Of a DNA stretch of 64,000 nucleotides, positions 11,901-26,900 are shown piece after piece; the first letter of the stretch is position 1, and the number at the start of each line of letters is the position of its first letter. The notes beneath the pieces are model-generated. The model saw only the letters and a program-made list of their open reading frames with translations, did no database searches and had not been told where the DNA came from. Position numbers and translations under genes: made by a program. This stretch comes from Siphonodentalium dalli (lineage: Eukaryota; Mollusca; Scaphopoda; Gadilida; Siphonodentaliidae), in assembly GCA_032622095.1 (NCBI GenBank), contig CP136063.1:216029982-216093981 (forward strand), read 5' to 3'.

Positions 11901-14900
11901 TATTCTTGAATTGAGAGAATATTGTGGATTGTTAGCTATTTGAAGAGTCCATAACTGAAATATACTTCAACTATTGCTCAGGAAGGTATAATATTACAAC
12001 GTTTAACGACCTGAGTTTTCTGCAGACCTGATTTCATTGTAGTGGGATATCAAATGTTCCTGTATAAAACATCTGGAAAGAATACTACAAACTTGCCACC
12101 CAATAATAATACATGTACCTCAACATGTCGGTGAGTTGAATTGCCTCTACAGCCAAGTCGAACTGTGCATTGGTGCGAAAATTATTATCAATTTTATCTG
12201 GAACATTGCCGATAGCCGATACAATTACAGAAATGCAGGCATTTAAAGAAAATTTGGTGTGAATATGTTTCTTGTATGACATTTTGACGAGACCGCATAA
12301 TGCAAGCATGAAAGAACTTCGATAACACATGTGACAAATATGACATAAGTGCATAAGTTCTGCACAGGAAGATGGGAATCATACACTGAACGAACTTGTA
12401 GTATATGCGATATCCAGAAAACTATCTCTGTGGAACTCAAATACACATGTATACCAATTGAACTCATTATATGAGGCTATCTTCCTATCCTAGCTCGATC
12501 AAAATCAGCCACGCTTTCGCAAATCTTGGGTCTGGAGTCAGTGAGTTGACCTATGAGCTGTCCAGAGCTCCACAACAGTTTCTGTTTTGGTACGAACCTG
12601 GACATAATTTATCTCTAGTCGCTATATATCGCATGTAATAAGCAGAGGTCTGGTAGAAATCCGCCGATGCAATTATTCGCGGAAGACAGATAGAGCTCAC
12701 ATCTGAACGCTCTCGTTTGGTAGTCTGCGACAAAGCAATTACTGTCATATAATCCCCTGATGCACACACAATATGAACTAGATGTTATACAAGGACGAGC
12801 AATTGTAAAAAAAATTCAGTTTCACAAAAGTATACCCTGTGTTTTCGTACATGTATATTAATAAGAACGAATCACACAAATATTAGCTCCTATTCTTATA
12901 TTTGGACTTAGTATACACTAATTATTAAGCTTGTTAACATGGAAGATGTCTGTAATGTCAACGCATTATATGCCGCTACTGTTTTTGGGTACTGCATTGT
13001 GTGATGTCCATTCAATTAATTTCCGTGAGCAGCTGAATTTCGGTAGAATTGACTTAGTATGATGGCATTACATGAGCAATACAGGAGTCAAGTGAAAAAT
13101 TCTTAGCCAAACCCCATAAGGGGGGCGATATCAAGGGGAAGTAATTAAAGTATTGCTCAATACCGACAGCCTTATTCTTGAGGTAGGGATTTTTCTCCAG
13201 TCGAGTCACCCAAATCAGGACATTTCCGCTGTACATGTAATGATGGATGTAATCAGCATATATTCAGATTTGGATATTTTCAAATAGGTCAACATCAGAT
13301 GAATTTATCTACTTTTCATGGTTTCTGTTTCCATTCTCATGAAATCTCGGATATAAGCGGCTACTGTTCGCAAAATATTCATATTGTATCAGATTGTATC
13401 AGCATTCCTGGCACTTTTGTCAACAGGGGAACAAATGTGTTTACCAGTAGTCACTGAAACCCACATTAGGAGCGTTATCAATGAAAACTAGCAAATTTGG
13501 ATGATTTCTCCATTTTGGTAACCATCTGAGTCACCATCCTGAATTTAGATTCATGCGGATAATAATATCTTAATCTAACATATCATGGTTGTCGAATGAT
13601 TAGATAGTATAATTCATTCAAAATAAGGTTGCTAGTAGCCACCGATTTTAAACCGCTAGGAATAATTTAAGAGGCGAGTGTGAAAAATCATCAATTATTA
13701 GAATTTCGGTCGCCGTTTTGGGAGCCATCTTGGATTTTGAGGTCCAAATTGCACCGTCAAGAGGAAGTGTGATCCAATGGTATTATTGGTCGCGAAACAT
13801 AATCATTTCACTATCTAAATTTTCCTCCCAGTCTCAATGCCAACTCTGAAATTGTTCATGGTTGCCATTTTGATGATTTCATCTCATTTTCGTCGTTTCA
13901 TTCTCTCGAATTCTTGAGTATAAACAGCCATTGTTCACAAACTATTCATATTGTTTCATATCTCCATGTTATTACGCCAACACGGAGCAAATATATTCAC
14001 CTATATTAACTAAATCGCACATTAGGAGTGATATCAAAGAAAATTTGACAAATTTTAGTGATTTATCAATTTTGGCAACCATTTTGGTCGCCATCTTGAA
14101 TACAGATGCACTTTTTTGGTTGTAATTATATGGCAATCTATATGTTTAAACCTGTTGCAAATGTTTGTCATCAAAATCAGCCATTTTCTGGGTAACACTT
14201 GGCTTGAATTACAAAATCGATATTTGGTAAAATTTCATAGCATATTTATGAATTCACATTTTGACGACATTTTGTAGGAATAAGACCCAAACTATGACAT
14301 ATTATCATGTCCAAATGGTTAGGTGTTCAAATATATTTAAAATTAAGTTGCCATTAGCCACAGATTTCAAACAACCGTGAATGTTTTAAGAGAATGTGTG
14401 AAAATTCACCATTTTCCCGAACTTCGGTCGCTATTATCGCGGCCATCTTGGTTAAATGTGGTAAATTTTTCTGTCAAAGTGAAGCCTGTTATCATAGTAT
14501 CACAACAGTAGAGAAATATTATATTTCCTACCATAAATTCACTACTATCTATTAATCAAACTGATTCAGTGCCTACTCTGAAATGTTGGATGGCGGCCAT
14601 CTTGATGACGTCATAAAACCACCCAGTCGCGACCCCCAGGTGTCTAACATTTGTTTTCTGGTGCCCCAGATATCAAGCAACATCATGAGCATAGTGGCTA
14701 TATTTCTTCACAAAATGCACACGGGAGCCAAAAAATGGACATAAGAGCCTCTACTACATCATGAAACAGTACTCTCAATTGCTTGTGATAATGGAACTAA
14801 TTCCTTCAGTTACAATTATAAATTGCAATGATCCCATATCTAGTTAGATAACAACTGCTACATGTACATGTAACTACTGGTAATTTTGTCAAATCTTCGT

Positions 14901-17900
14901 TTCAAGACCATAATAACTTTGTTGTTCCCTTATTTGATTATTTCACTTATAAATTATAGGACATGGGACTGTTGCAGCCACATCATCTATACCATGCAGA
15001 TATCAAACTGTTGTCACTGACAATTCAGATAGGAGGGGATTCGGATCTCAATCAAGGCGATTCAATCAATTTGAAAATATGGTAAGTTCAGATATAAAAT
15101 GTGTCAAACATTTGCATATTAATATTCTGCAATTGTTCTGCAATAATACCGTATTAATTATACCCCCACTTTCGAAGAAAATAGGGGGTATACTGGATTG
15201 ACTGCGTCTGTCCGTCACACTTTCTCCCTCCGTGTGTCCGACCTCATCACTCGAACAACTATGAACCGATTTCAATAATTTTTTGTATGCAATCTCCTTA
15301 GGACCGCCTCTCCCCATGATGCTAATTGCGGTGCGGTCCGACTTTCTTTTTTTAAGTTACGCCTTACTTTTCGACTTATTTTGACTTAGAAAATTCTGTC
15401 CGACTTAATAACTTTAACAAATATGAACTGATTTCAATAATTCTTGGTATACATGCTTCTCACAACACACTCTCTACATGATGCGGCTCAGGGTTGGCTC
15501 GGACTGTTTTTCCTAACATTACACTTCATTTTCGACTTATTTTGACTTCTTTTTTTTTTTTGTGGATTTGGGATTTTTTTTGTGTGGATGCTATCAAGTT
15601 AGGAAACACTCGACAAAAGCCATCTTAGATGTTAAGGTTGCGTTTCATTTTCTACCCTTTTTTTGGGTTTCTGCAATCATTCGAACAAATATGAACCAAT
15701 TTGAATATTTTTTTCTGTACAAGCTTCTTGTGACACCATATCGATATTATTAATCCAAATTTTCTTTAAAGTTAAAAATCTTTTTCGTTGGGTTTACGGA
15801 TAATGCGGGTTGAATTTGCCACGGTGGGGGTATGCTAGCACGCGAGTGCACACCTCTTGTTTAATCAGTGAAGCACTGGTTGTTAAATATTTCTGTTTTG
15901 ACTTCACTGCCACATTAGTTCCAATGATTTCTGCCTGAGCTATACTGGGAGCCCTTTCTATTTATAAAATTGATTCTAAAGATTATTTCCTTGAATTTTC
16001 TTGCCGATTTTGGAGCAACAAATTTGTAAATACTTCAATATTTAACACATTTACGTTGAACGTAAATGAAACAAAAGCAATAGATTATACTGAAAAATAG
16101 ACTAACGTAATTCAGTGTTGATATACATATTTGACACAGTGATCAGAAATTTCAATGGTACTGCGTTGATTCCCAAGGCAGCCTATTTAATTTGAACATG
16201 GTCCTCAGTCATTTACTCTTTGCATGAATATTCCTTCATCACACCCTGTAACCACCATTTACTTTTAACTACATTTGTATGAGACTACTCGTCCAGGGGA
16301 CAACTATAACCTTTAGCTACATTTGTATGTATGTTTACCACATGGTCACATTGCTCCCTCAATGTGTTCTGTATTTCATTGACGTTGTAAACAGCTGATG
16401 ACCTTGTTAAAAGGGACAATTATTTTGAGAATATGTGTACTCAGTATGTACAGACTACCTTTGTTTCCCTTTGAGATTCTGTGTTCTACCGGTATCCTTT
16501 TTGTTAATATAGACTGAGAATCCTGGGCCTGGTGGTTACTTAGGCTTCAGCACAGTGGACAATCAAAGCACATCTTTCTCCAAAAAGGGAACTGGAGGAT
16601 TTGCATCCAAGGTTTGTGCAACCTGAATAAATTTATATCTACATGCAGGGTCCACAATGGGCAGAAAATTATTTTTGTCATTTCTGAATTTCTTTTGTCA
16701 TTTTTCAGAAAATTTTGCCAAATTAATAAAACCTAAACATAGGACCATTCACCTGGACCATTGAAAAAAAAGAACCCAAAACAATAAAAACTAATAAATT
16801 AAAAAAACTGATAATTTAGAGATGAGAAAGTTGCACCAATGAGGACCAAAAGACTGTAACAATAGGCCAAGTCGGTATGGTACATACCGGTACCAACACA
16901 TGAGAAACTTATTTGACTTTTGTGTCATAGTGAAAACACAAAGCAGTAAAGTATTGTCAATTGTTTAACCCTTTGAGTGCCAGGTCCGATTTTTTTATCA
17001 ACCCATATACCATGTGCCAATGCATTCTCTTATATATGCGAGTCGACCATAGGTCGCCTCGCATATATAAGAGAATGCATTGGCCTAACAATTTTTTTTT
17101 TTTTTTTTTTTTTTTTTACAATTTTAATATATTTTATTATATTCTTTAACAGACTTATTGTGTAGGTTTAGGGCCGATAATATCGGCCCCTGGCACTCAA
17201 AGGGTTAAGAGAGGACGACTTAATGGTGGCAAATCATCATTGTTTACATAAGTTATTAAGCATATGTCACTTCTGGTAAACAGCTATCCAAACACAGCAA
17301 CTACATGTACTGATTAACTATTAATGAACATAAGTGTTTTATTGAGATCTGTAGATACTCTGAGAGGTGATTGCTGACAATAGACTTCAAAGTTTTTGGA
17401 CAAATGAAATTTTCTTTTGTCATTTTCAAAATAATTGGGAGCACTTGGCTGTACTTAGTACATGGGTTCCAAGAGAGAGTCATGTGAATTAGACCTACTG
17501 GCAGTGGGTTCGATAAAGGATTGGTAATGAATGCATGTCAGGCATGGTCCTTATGAATGGTCACTATCTTTACCATGAGTTATAATATTAATAGCAAAAG
17601 ATGATTAAAGGGGGGCATAACTTAATTACATCATCGCTCTTAGCATGGGCATCACCCTACATGTGTACATATGAATTTCTTGTGACTAGTTTTGAATACC
17701 ATTACCAGACAATAATAACTTCTGTTTAAACTAATTATTCAGCCAGAATATACATTAGATGATTAATTTTGTTGTTGCAATTCAATTTATTTAATTGATG
17801 TATTTGGACTACTCAGAGTTGCAGTCTGAGCCTCTGAAGCTGGCGTAGTTTGTCCTGGTCTCACTCCATGTATATGTATTGTGCTAGTTTCAACCACACA

Positions 17901-20900
17901 GATATTATTTTAAATACTTCAAAATCACTTCGAGCATTTGTAGAATGAGTTTTTTCAAAGATATACCATTGAAAGTCTTCATTTCTAAGTAATGTATACA
18001 TGTAAGAAAAATTGCCAGGGTATAAATCTGAAGAATTGCCCGATATTGAGTTGAATGATGATAGGCACCAAAGATGAGCAGGTTTGTCATTGGAAAAATT
18101 CAAATTGTTCCTTATTTGAAATATTAGTATGCAGTTGTCCGGCCTCAAATGTCAAAAAAAGTGGTTATGGATGTAATGGGGCAATTGGCCTGTATCTATT
18201 CTGTGTGCACATGTATGGCATTCGTCGACGACCAAAAATAAATTTGCATACATGTAATATATTATAACTACCATTTTCTAGAACTGGAGAGAATAGAAAA
18301 ATGTTGATATACAACTAGAGTGTGTCATTTGCAGAATGGGGTCACCAGAGCACAGCACAGCAGGCTAGCATCACTAAATTCACCCTCTGTGGACCTCATT
18401 CTGCTTAGGCCTCATCAATGCATATCGATGTTTAACTACATGTGTTATATCATTTTGCCTTCGAAACGAACATGGCCATTCTGAAGTAATGGAAAAATCA
18501 TATATTTTGATTGAATTGTAACATGGCTTAAAGGTGTTGTACATACATGTATATCTTAGAACAGCTCCCGTCATGAAAGGGTTAAACTAGAGTACAATTT
18601 ACTTTATTCATTTCAGAGTAATCGTCAAGTAAGATATGATGGATCTAGTGCTCCAGGTCCTGGGATCTACGCTCTTCCAAGTTTGCTGACAACTAAGAAA
18701 GATTTTAACAGAAGTGGAACAACAAGCACATTTGCCACACCTATAGCGCAGAGAGTTGATAAACCATCAGATCAGCCCGCTCCAAATCAGTATGAGGTAT
18801 TTATATGATACCAGTTTGATGTTATACTGTGTATTAAATTTCAGCTATATCTTACATGTATTATATTATACATAAAAAATATATATATAAGGAATATGTG
18901 CAACATGACCTTTCACTCACGACATTGCTGTCTTGGCGATATATCAACAAAAACTCTTGCCTCGAAATTGGGTCTCTTCTACTTTAGCATTTTGAATAGT
19001 TTAAACGAATAAATTAATACATACAAGTGGAATAAAATAGAGCCTTGCGAAAAATCATACTTCTAACTCATTTAGATAACACACATCTCAAAACACACTA
19101 TGCTATTTATCGTATATATATATATATAATGCTTAAGACCTTGCAAAGTCAATATCACATTTCCACGGTGGGGAATCACGTGGTTTTGAGGTTGGTGAGT
19201 TCCACGCGTTCAAAATGGCTGACCAGTGCTCATGCTCAAAAACATGACACAAAACATAGCATTTTGACTGTTAGGAGCATAGGCTAGTTTATTTTTAAAA
19301 CAAGTTGATACCGTATTTGTTCGAAAATACTCAGTAGTTTTATATAACTTTCTGACCAAAGTTGCCAGTTCGAGGTTCGAGCCCATACATCTGGGAGAAT
19401 CCTTCGACTGACAACTTTGGTCAGAATGTTAGAGCAAACAAATGTTAATTCGGAGACAAATGATGTATCTAATTGTTCGAAAAATAGTATAGCATATGCT
19501 CGTACATGTAGCTGCCCAAATGCTATCTAATATATCATTATCCTAGTTTGTTACATTTTTCCTCATTTCTGATCATGTTTGCAATCACTCGGCCATTTTG
19601 AATAGGTGATACTTATCAACTCGAAACCACGTGATATTCGACATCGTGATATATCAGGCCAAAATTTTTCAGAAACGTGCACGCATGGTATTTAATTATT
19701 TTTTATATTTATGTGGCACATGCCAACGAAGCATACCACTTCTGCATCAGCAATGTCTGGGTTTAACCCTTTTATGGTGGGAGCTGCATATATAAGAGAA
19801 TGCACTGGCTTACAAGATCAAGGTAAATATTGTTAGGCCAATGCATTCTGTTACATATGTGAGATGCTCTATTGGCGACTCACATATATAAGAGAATGCA
19901 TTGGCACAGGGTTTTCGCAAAAAATCAGGAATCTAAATCTTGAAAGGGTTAATAACAAAATTAGTTTCATCTGCCAGCGTCCATTATTACCACAACAGAT
20001 GGAAGCCTTGAAATAGCGTGTCTGTCATTTGCAGAATGAGGTCCCCAGAGGGTGAATTTAGTGATGCTACCCCACATAGCGGGCTAGCATTACCAAATTC
20101 ACCCTCTGGGTGTAAGCAGAATGAGGTCCCCAGAGGGTGAATTTGGTGATGCTAGCCCGCTATGCGGGGTAGCATCACTAAATTAACCCTCTGGGGACCT
20201 CATTCTGCAAATGACAGGCACACTATTTCAAGGCTTGAACAGATGGCCATAAAAGTTAGTTGCAAGGCTCAAAATAATTATTTTTTGACTGACTGTCAAA
20301 ATGACAGGCACCAAATGGATGGTGTTGGTCATTTCAAAATGGTGCCTGCCAAATTTTCAGATGTACTGTACGAGACAGTATTCAAATTTCCAATCGACTC
20401 ATTATTTGTCAATGATGCGCACATTTTAGTGAGCGTCCAATTGCCATCTAGGAAAAACCCATGTCATTTTTGTTTTCAAAAGTTCAAAAACTTACATTGA
20501 TTAATAAATACACATGCAATTCAACATAATTATATTCACTATGAATTGATCTGAAATTAAAAAAGAACTATTTGGCCAGAAGTGGCTCCTTGGACAGATA
20601 CAGATTGTTTAAAGAATTGCATTGAACAAAATGACTGACAGATACAGAAGTGCACTGGACATAAGCTATTTTTCGTCGGACAATGACCTTGACTGGCCAC
20701 TTATTTTGAGCCTTGGTTAGTTGATAGATTCCATGTGTTAATTTCTACAAAAATTACCCAATCAAGTATCATTTTCACATTGTACTGAGTTCTCAGGCAC
20801 AATACAACACATGTTTAGTTACCAATTACAGTACTATAATGTATCGGAAATTTAAATATGGGGAAACGGCTCTGCGATCTCGATTGCATAAAAAAGGTAC

Positions 20901-23900
20901 CAAATTATTTCGTAAAATTTTTCCCGACAATTGCAAATAAAAGGGAGCATTGGGTTTCAGGATCATGCATACATGCCTGATTAATTGGAAGTTGACTTTG
21001 CATGGCCTAGAAAAGGGAGGTGACTTTAAGAAGTCCTTCCTATTCAAACCAATAGGAATTAATTTTGTAGGTTCAAATATAAGCCAGTGCATTCTCTTAT
21101 ATAATCGAGGTTCCATGTGGGATACTCGCATTCATATATAAAAGAATGCAGTGGCATGGGATCTATAATGCTGCACTAGCACAACTCCCGTCATGAAAGC
21201 TTTAAAATTTTATTTTTTGTTCAGGTTATGAAATATCAATATGGTAAAACAAACAATGTGTCCGCTGATGCTGCTTTCAAATCTCAGACAAGAAGAGAGG
21301 TTATTGATGTGAAGCACTCAACAAGCATGCCAGCACCTTGTAAGTTATCATAACTAGCATGTTAGCCCCTTGTAAGTTATCATAACTAGCGTGCCAGCAC
21401 CTTGTAAGTTATCATAACTAGCATGCCAGCACCTTGTAAGTTATCATAACTAGCGTGCCAGCACCTTGTAAGTTATCATAACTAGCATGCCAGCACCTTG
21501 TAAGTTATCATAACTAGCATGCCAGCACCTTGTAAGTTATCATAACTAGCGTGCCAGCACCTTGTAAGTTATCATAACTAGCATGCCAGCCCCTTGTAAG
21601 TTATCATAACTAGCGTGCCAGCACCTTGTAAGTTATCATAACTAGCGTGCCAGCACCTTGTAAGTTATCGTAACAAGCATGCCAGCACCTTGTAAGTTAT
21701 CATAACTAGCATGTTAGCCCCTTGTAAGTTATCATAACTAGCGTGCCAGCACCTTGTAAGTTATCGTAACAAGCATGCCAGCACCTTGTAAGTTATCATA
21801 ACTAGCATGCCAGCACCTTGTAAGTTATCATAACTAGTATGCCAGCACCTTGTAAGTTATCATAACTAGCGTGGCAGCACCTTGTAAGTTATCATAACTA
21901 GCATGCCAGCACCTTGTAAGTTATCATAACTAGCGTGCCAGCACCTTGTAAGTTATCATAACTAGCATGCCAGCACCTTGTAAGTTATCATAACTAGCGT
22001 GCCAGCACCTTGTAAGTTATCATAACTAGCATGCCAGCACCTTGTAAGTTATCATAACTAGCATGCCAGCACCTTGTAAGTTATCGTAACGAGCATACCA
22101 GCACCTTGTAAGTTATCATAACTAGCATGCCAGCACCTTGTAAGTTATCGTAACGAGCATACCAGCACCTTGTAAGTTATCATAACTAGCATGCCAGCAC
22201 CTTGTAAGTTATCATAACTAGCATGCCAGCACCTTGTAAGTTATCATAACTAGCATGCCAGCACCTTGTAAGTTATCGTAACGAGCATACCAGCACCGTA
22301 TCATAATGAGCATACCAGCACCTTGTAAGTTATCATAACTAGCATGCCAGCACCTTGTAAGTTATCATAACTAGCATGCCAGCACCTTGTAAGTTATCAT
22401 AACTAGCATGCCAGCACCTTGTAAGTTATTATAACTAGCATGCCAGCACCTTGTAAGTTATCATAACTAGCATGCCAGCACCTTGTAAGTTATCATAACT
22501 AGCATACCAGCACCTTGTAAGTTATCATAACTAGCATGCCAGCACCTTGTAAGTTATCATAACTAGCATACCAGCACCTTGTAAGTTATCATAACTAGCA
22601 TGCCAGCACCTTGTAAGTTATCGTAACGAGCATACCAGCACCGTATCATAATGAGCATACCAGCACCTTGTAAGTTATCATAACTAGCATGCCAGCACCT
22701 TGTAAGTTATCATAACTAGCATGCCAGCACCTTGTAAGTTATCATAACTAGCATGCCAGCACCTTGTAAGTTATCATAACTAGCATGCCAGCACCTTGTA
22801 AGTTATCATAACTAGCATGCCAGCACCTTGTAAGTTATCATAACTAGCATGCCAGCACCTTGTAAGTTATCATAACTAGCATGCCAGCACCTTGTAAGTT
22901 ATCATAACTAGCATTCCAGCACCTTGTAAGTTATCGTAACGAGCATACCAGCATCGTATCATAATGAGCATACCAGCACCTTGTAAGTTATCATAACTAG
23001 CATGCCAGCACCTTGTAAGTTATCGTAACGAGCATACCAGCACCGTATCATAATGAGCATACCAGCACCTTGTAAGTTATCGTAACGAGCATGCCAGCAC
23101 CTTGTAAGTTATCATAACTAGCATACCAGCACCTTGTAAGTTATTATAACTAGCGTACCAGCACCTTGTAAGTTATCATAACTAGCATACCAGCACCTTG
23201 TAAGTTATCATAACTAGCGTGCCAGCACCTTGTAAGTTATCATAACTAGCGTGGCAGCACCTTGTAAGTTATCAAAACTAGCATGCCAGCACCTTGTAAG
23301 TTATCATAACTAGCATGCCAGCACCTTGTAAGTTATCATAACTAGCGTGCCAGCACCTTGTAAGCTATCATAACTAGCATGCCAGCACCTTGTAAGTTAT
23401 CATAACTAGCATGTTAGCCCCTTGTAAGTTATCATAACTAGCATGCCAGCACCTTGTAAGTTATCATAACTAGCATGCCAGCACCGTATCATAATGAGCA
23501 TACCAGCACCTTGTAAGTTATCGTAACGAGCATGCCAGCACCTTGTAAGTTATCATGACTAGCATGCCAGCACCTTGTAAGTTATCGTAACGAGCATACC
23601 AGCACCGTATCATAATGAGCATACCAGCACCTTGTAAGTTATCGTAACGAGCATGCCAGCACCTTGTAAGTTATCATAACTAGCATGCCAGCACCTTGTA
23701 AGTTATCGTAACGAGCATACCAGCACCGTATCATAATGAGCATACCAGCACCTTGTAAGTTATCGTAACGAGCATGCCAGCACCTTGTAAGTTATCATAA
23801 CTAGCATACCAGCACCTTGTAAGTTATCATAACTAGCATGCCAGCACCTTGTAAGTTATCATAACTAGCATGCCAGCACCTTGTAAGTTATCATAACTAG

Positions 23901-26900
23901 CATGCCAGCACCTTGTAAGTTATCATAACTAGCGTGCCAGCACCTTGTAAGTTATCATAACTAGCATGCCAGCACCTTGTAAGTTATCATAACTAGCATG
24001 CCAGCACCTTGTAAGTTATCATAACTAGCATGCCAGCACCTTGTAAGTTATCATAACTAGTATGCCAGCACCTTGTAAGTTATCGTAACGAGCATACCAG
24101 CACCGTATCATAATGAGCATACCAGCACCTTGTAAGTTATCGTAACGAGCATACCAGCACCTTGTAAGTTATCATAACTAGCATGCCAGCACCTTGTAAG
24201 TTATCATAACTAGCATGCCAGCACCTTGTAAGTTATCATAACTAGAATGCCAGCACCTTGTAAGTTATCATAACTAGCATGCCAGCACCTTGTAAGTTAT
24301 CATAACTAGCATGCCAGCACCTTGTAAGTTATCGTAACGAGCATACCAGCACCGTATCATAATGAGCATACCAGCACCTTGTAAGTTATCGTAACGAGCA
24401 TGCCAGCACCTTGTAAGTTATCATAACTAGCATGCCAGCACCTTGTAAGTTATCATAACTAGCATGCCAGCACCTTGTAAGTTATCATAACTAGCATGCC
24501 AGCACCTTGTAAGTTATCGTAACGAGCATACCAGCACCGTATCATAATGAGCATACCAGCACCTTGTAAGTTATCGTAACGAGCATGCCAGCACCTTGTA
24601 AGTTATCATAACTAGCATGCCAGCACCTTGTAAGTTATCATAACTAGCATGCCAGCACCTTGTAAGTTATCGTAACGAGCATACCAGCACCTTGTAAGTT
24701 ATCATAACTAGCATGCCAGCACCTTGTAAGTTATCATAACTAGCATGCCAGTACCTTGTAAGTTATCATAACTAGAATGCCAGCACCTTGTAAGTTATCA
24801 TAACTAGCATGCCAGCACCTTGTAAGTTATCATAACTAGCATGCCAGCACCTTGTAAGTTATCGTAACGAGCATACCAGCACCGTATCATAATGAGCATA
24901 CCAGCACCTTGTAAGTTATCGTAACGAGCATGCCAGCACCGTGTAAGTTATCATAACTAGCATGCCAGGACCTTGTAAGTTATCATAACTAGCATGCCAG
25001 CACCTTGTAAGTTATCATAACTAGCATGCCAGCACCTTGTAAGTTATCGTAACGAGCATACCAGCACCGTATCATAATGAGCATACCAGCACCTTGTAAG
25101 TTATCGTAACGAGCATGCCAGCACCTTGTAAGTTATCGTAACGAGCATGCCAGCACCTTGTAAGTTATCATAATGAGCATACCAGCACCTTGTAAGTTAT
25201 CGTAACGAGCATGCCAGCACCTTGTAAGTTATCATAACTAGCATACCAGCACCTTGTAAGTTATCATAACTAGCATGCCAGCACCTTGTAAGTTATCATA
25301 ACTAGAATGCCAGCACCTTGTAAGTTATCATAACTAGCGTGCCAGCACCTTGTAAGTTATCATAACTAGCGTGGCAGCACCTTGTAAGTTATCATAACTA
25401 GCATGCCAGCACCTTGTAAGTTATCATAACTAGCATACCAGCACCTTGTATGTTATCATAACTAGCATGCCAGCACCTTGTAAGTTATCATAACTAGAAT
25501 GCCAGCACCTTGTAAGTTATCATAACTAGCGTGCCAGCACCTTGTAAGTTATCATAACTAGCGTGGCAGCACCTTGTAAGTTATCATAACTAGCATGCCA
25601 GCACCTTGTAAGTTATCATAACTAGCATGCCAGCGCCGTGTAAGTTATCATAACTAGAATGCCAGCACCTTGTAAGTTATTATAACTAGCGTGCCAGCAC
25701 CTTGTAAGTTATCATAACTAGCATGCCAGCACCTTGTAAGTTATCATAACTAGCGTGCCAGCACCTTGTAAGTTATCATAACTAGCATGCCAGCACCTTG
25801 TAAGTTATCATAACTAGCGTGGCAGCACCTTGTAAGTTATCATAACTAGCATGCCATCACCTTGTAAGTTATCATAACTAGAATGCCAGCACCTTGTAAG
25901 TTATCATAAATAGCATGTTAGCCCCTTGTAAGTTATCATAACTAGCATGTTAGCCCCTTGTAAGTTATCATAACTAGCATGCCAGCACCTTGTACGTTAT
26001 CATAACTAGCATGTTAGCCCCTTGTAAGTTATCATAACTAGCATGTTAGCCCCTTGTAAGTTATCATAACTAGCATGCCAGCACCTTGTAAGTTATGATA
26101 ACTAGCATGTTAGCCCCTTGTGAGTTATCATAACTAGCATGCCATCACCTTGTAAGTTATCATAAATAGAATGCCAGCCCCTTGTAAGTTATCATAAATA
26201 GCATGCCAGCACCTTGTAAGTTATCATAACTAGCATGCCAGCACCTTGTAAGTTATCATAACTAGCATGTTAGCCCCTTGTAAGTTATCATAAATAGCAT
26301 GTTAGCCCCTTGTAAGTTATCATAAATAGAATGCCAGCACCTTGTAAGTTATCATAAATAGCATGCCAGCACCTTGTAAGTTATCATAACTAGAATGCCA
26401 GCACCTTGTAAGTTATCATAACTAGAATGCCAGCACCTTGTAAGTTATCATAAATAGCATGTTAGCCCCTTGTAAGTTATCATAACTAGCATGCCAGCAC
26501 CTTGTAAGTTATCATAACTAGAATGCCAGCACCTTGTAAGTTATCATAAATAGCATGCCAGCACCTTGTAAGTTATCATAAATAGCATGTTAGCCCCTTG
26601 TAAGTTATCATAACTAGAATGCCAGCACCTTGTAAGTTATCATAACTAGAATGCCAGCACCTTGTAAGTTATCATAAATAGCATGTTAGCCCCTTGTAAG
26701 TTATCATAACTAGCACGCCAGCACCTTGTAAGTTATCATAAATAGCATGCCAGCACCTTGTAAGTTATCATAACTAGAATGCCAGCACCTTGTAAGTTAT
26801 CATAAATAGCATGTTAGCCCCTTGTAAGTTATCATAACTAGCATGTTAGCCCCTTGTAAGTTATCGTAACTAGCATGCCATCACCTTGTAAGTTATCATA

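Noticed and set aside
20162-20500. 112-codon frame starting in the intron 4 MITE
   Set aside because: It begins in the MITE hairpin and runs into intron sequence between verified STPG1 exons.
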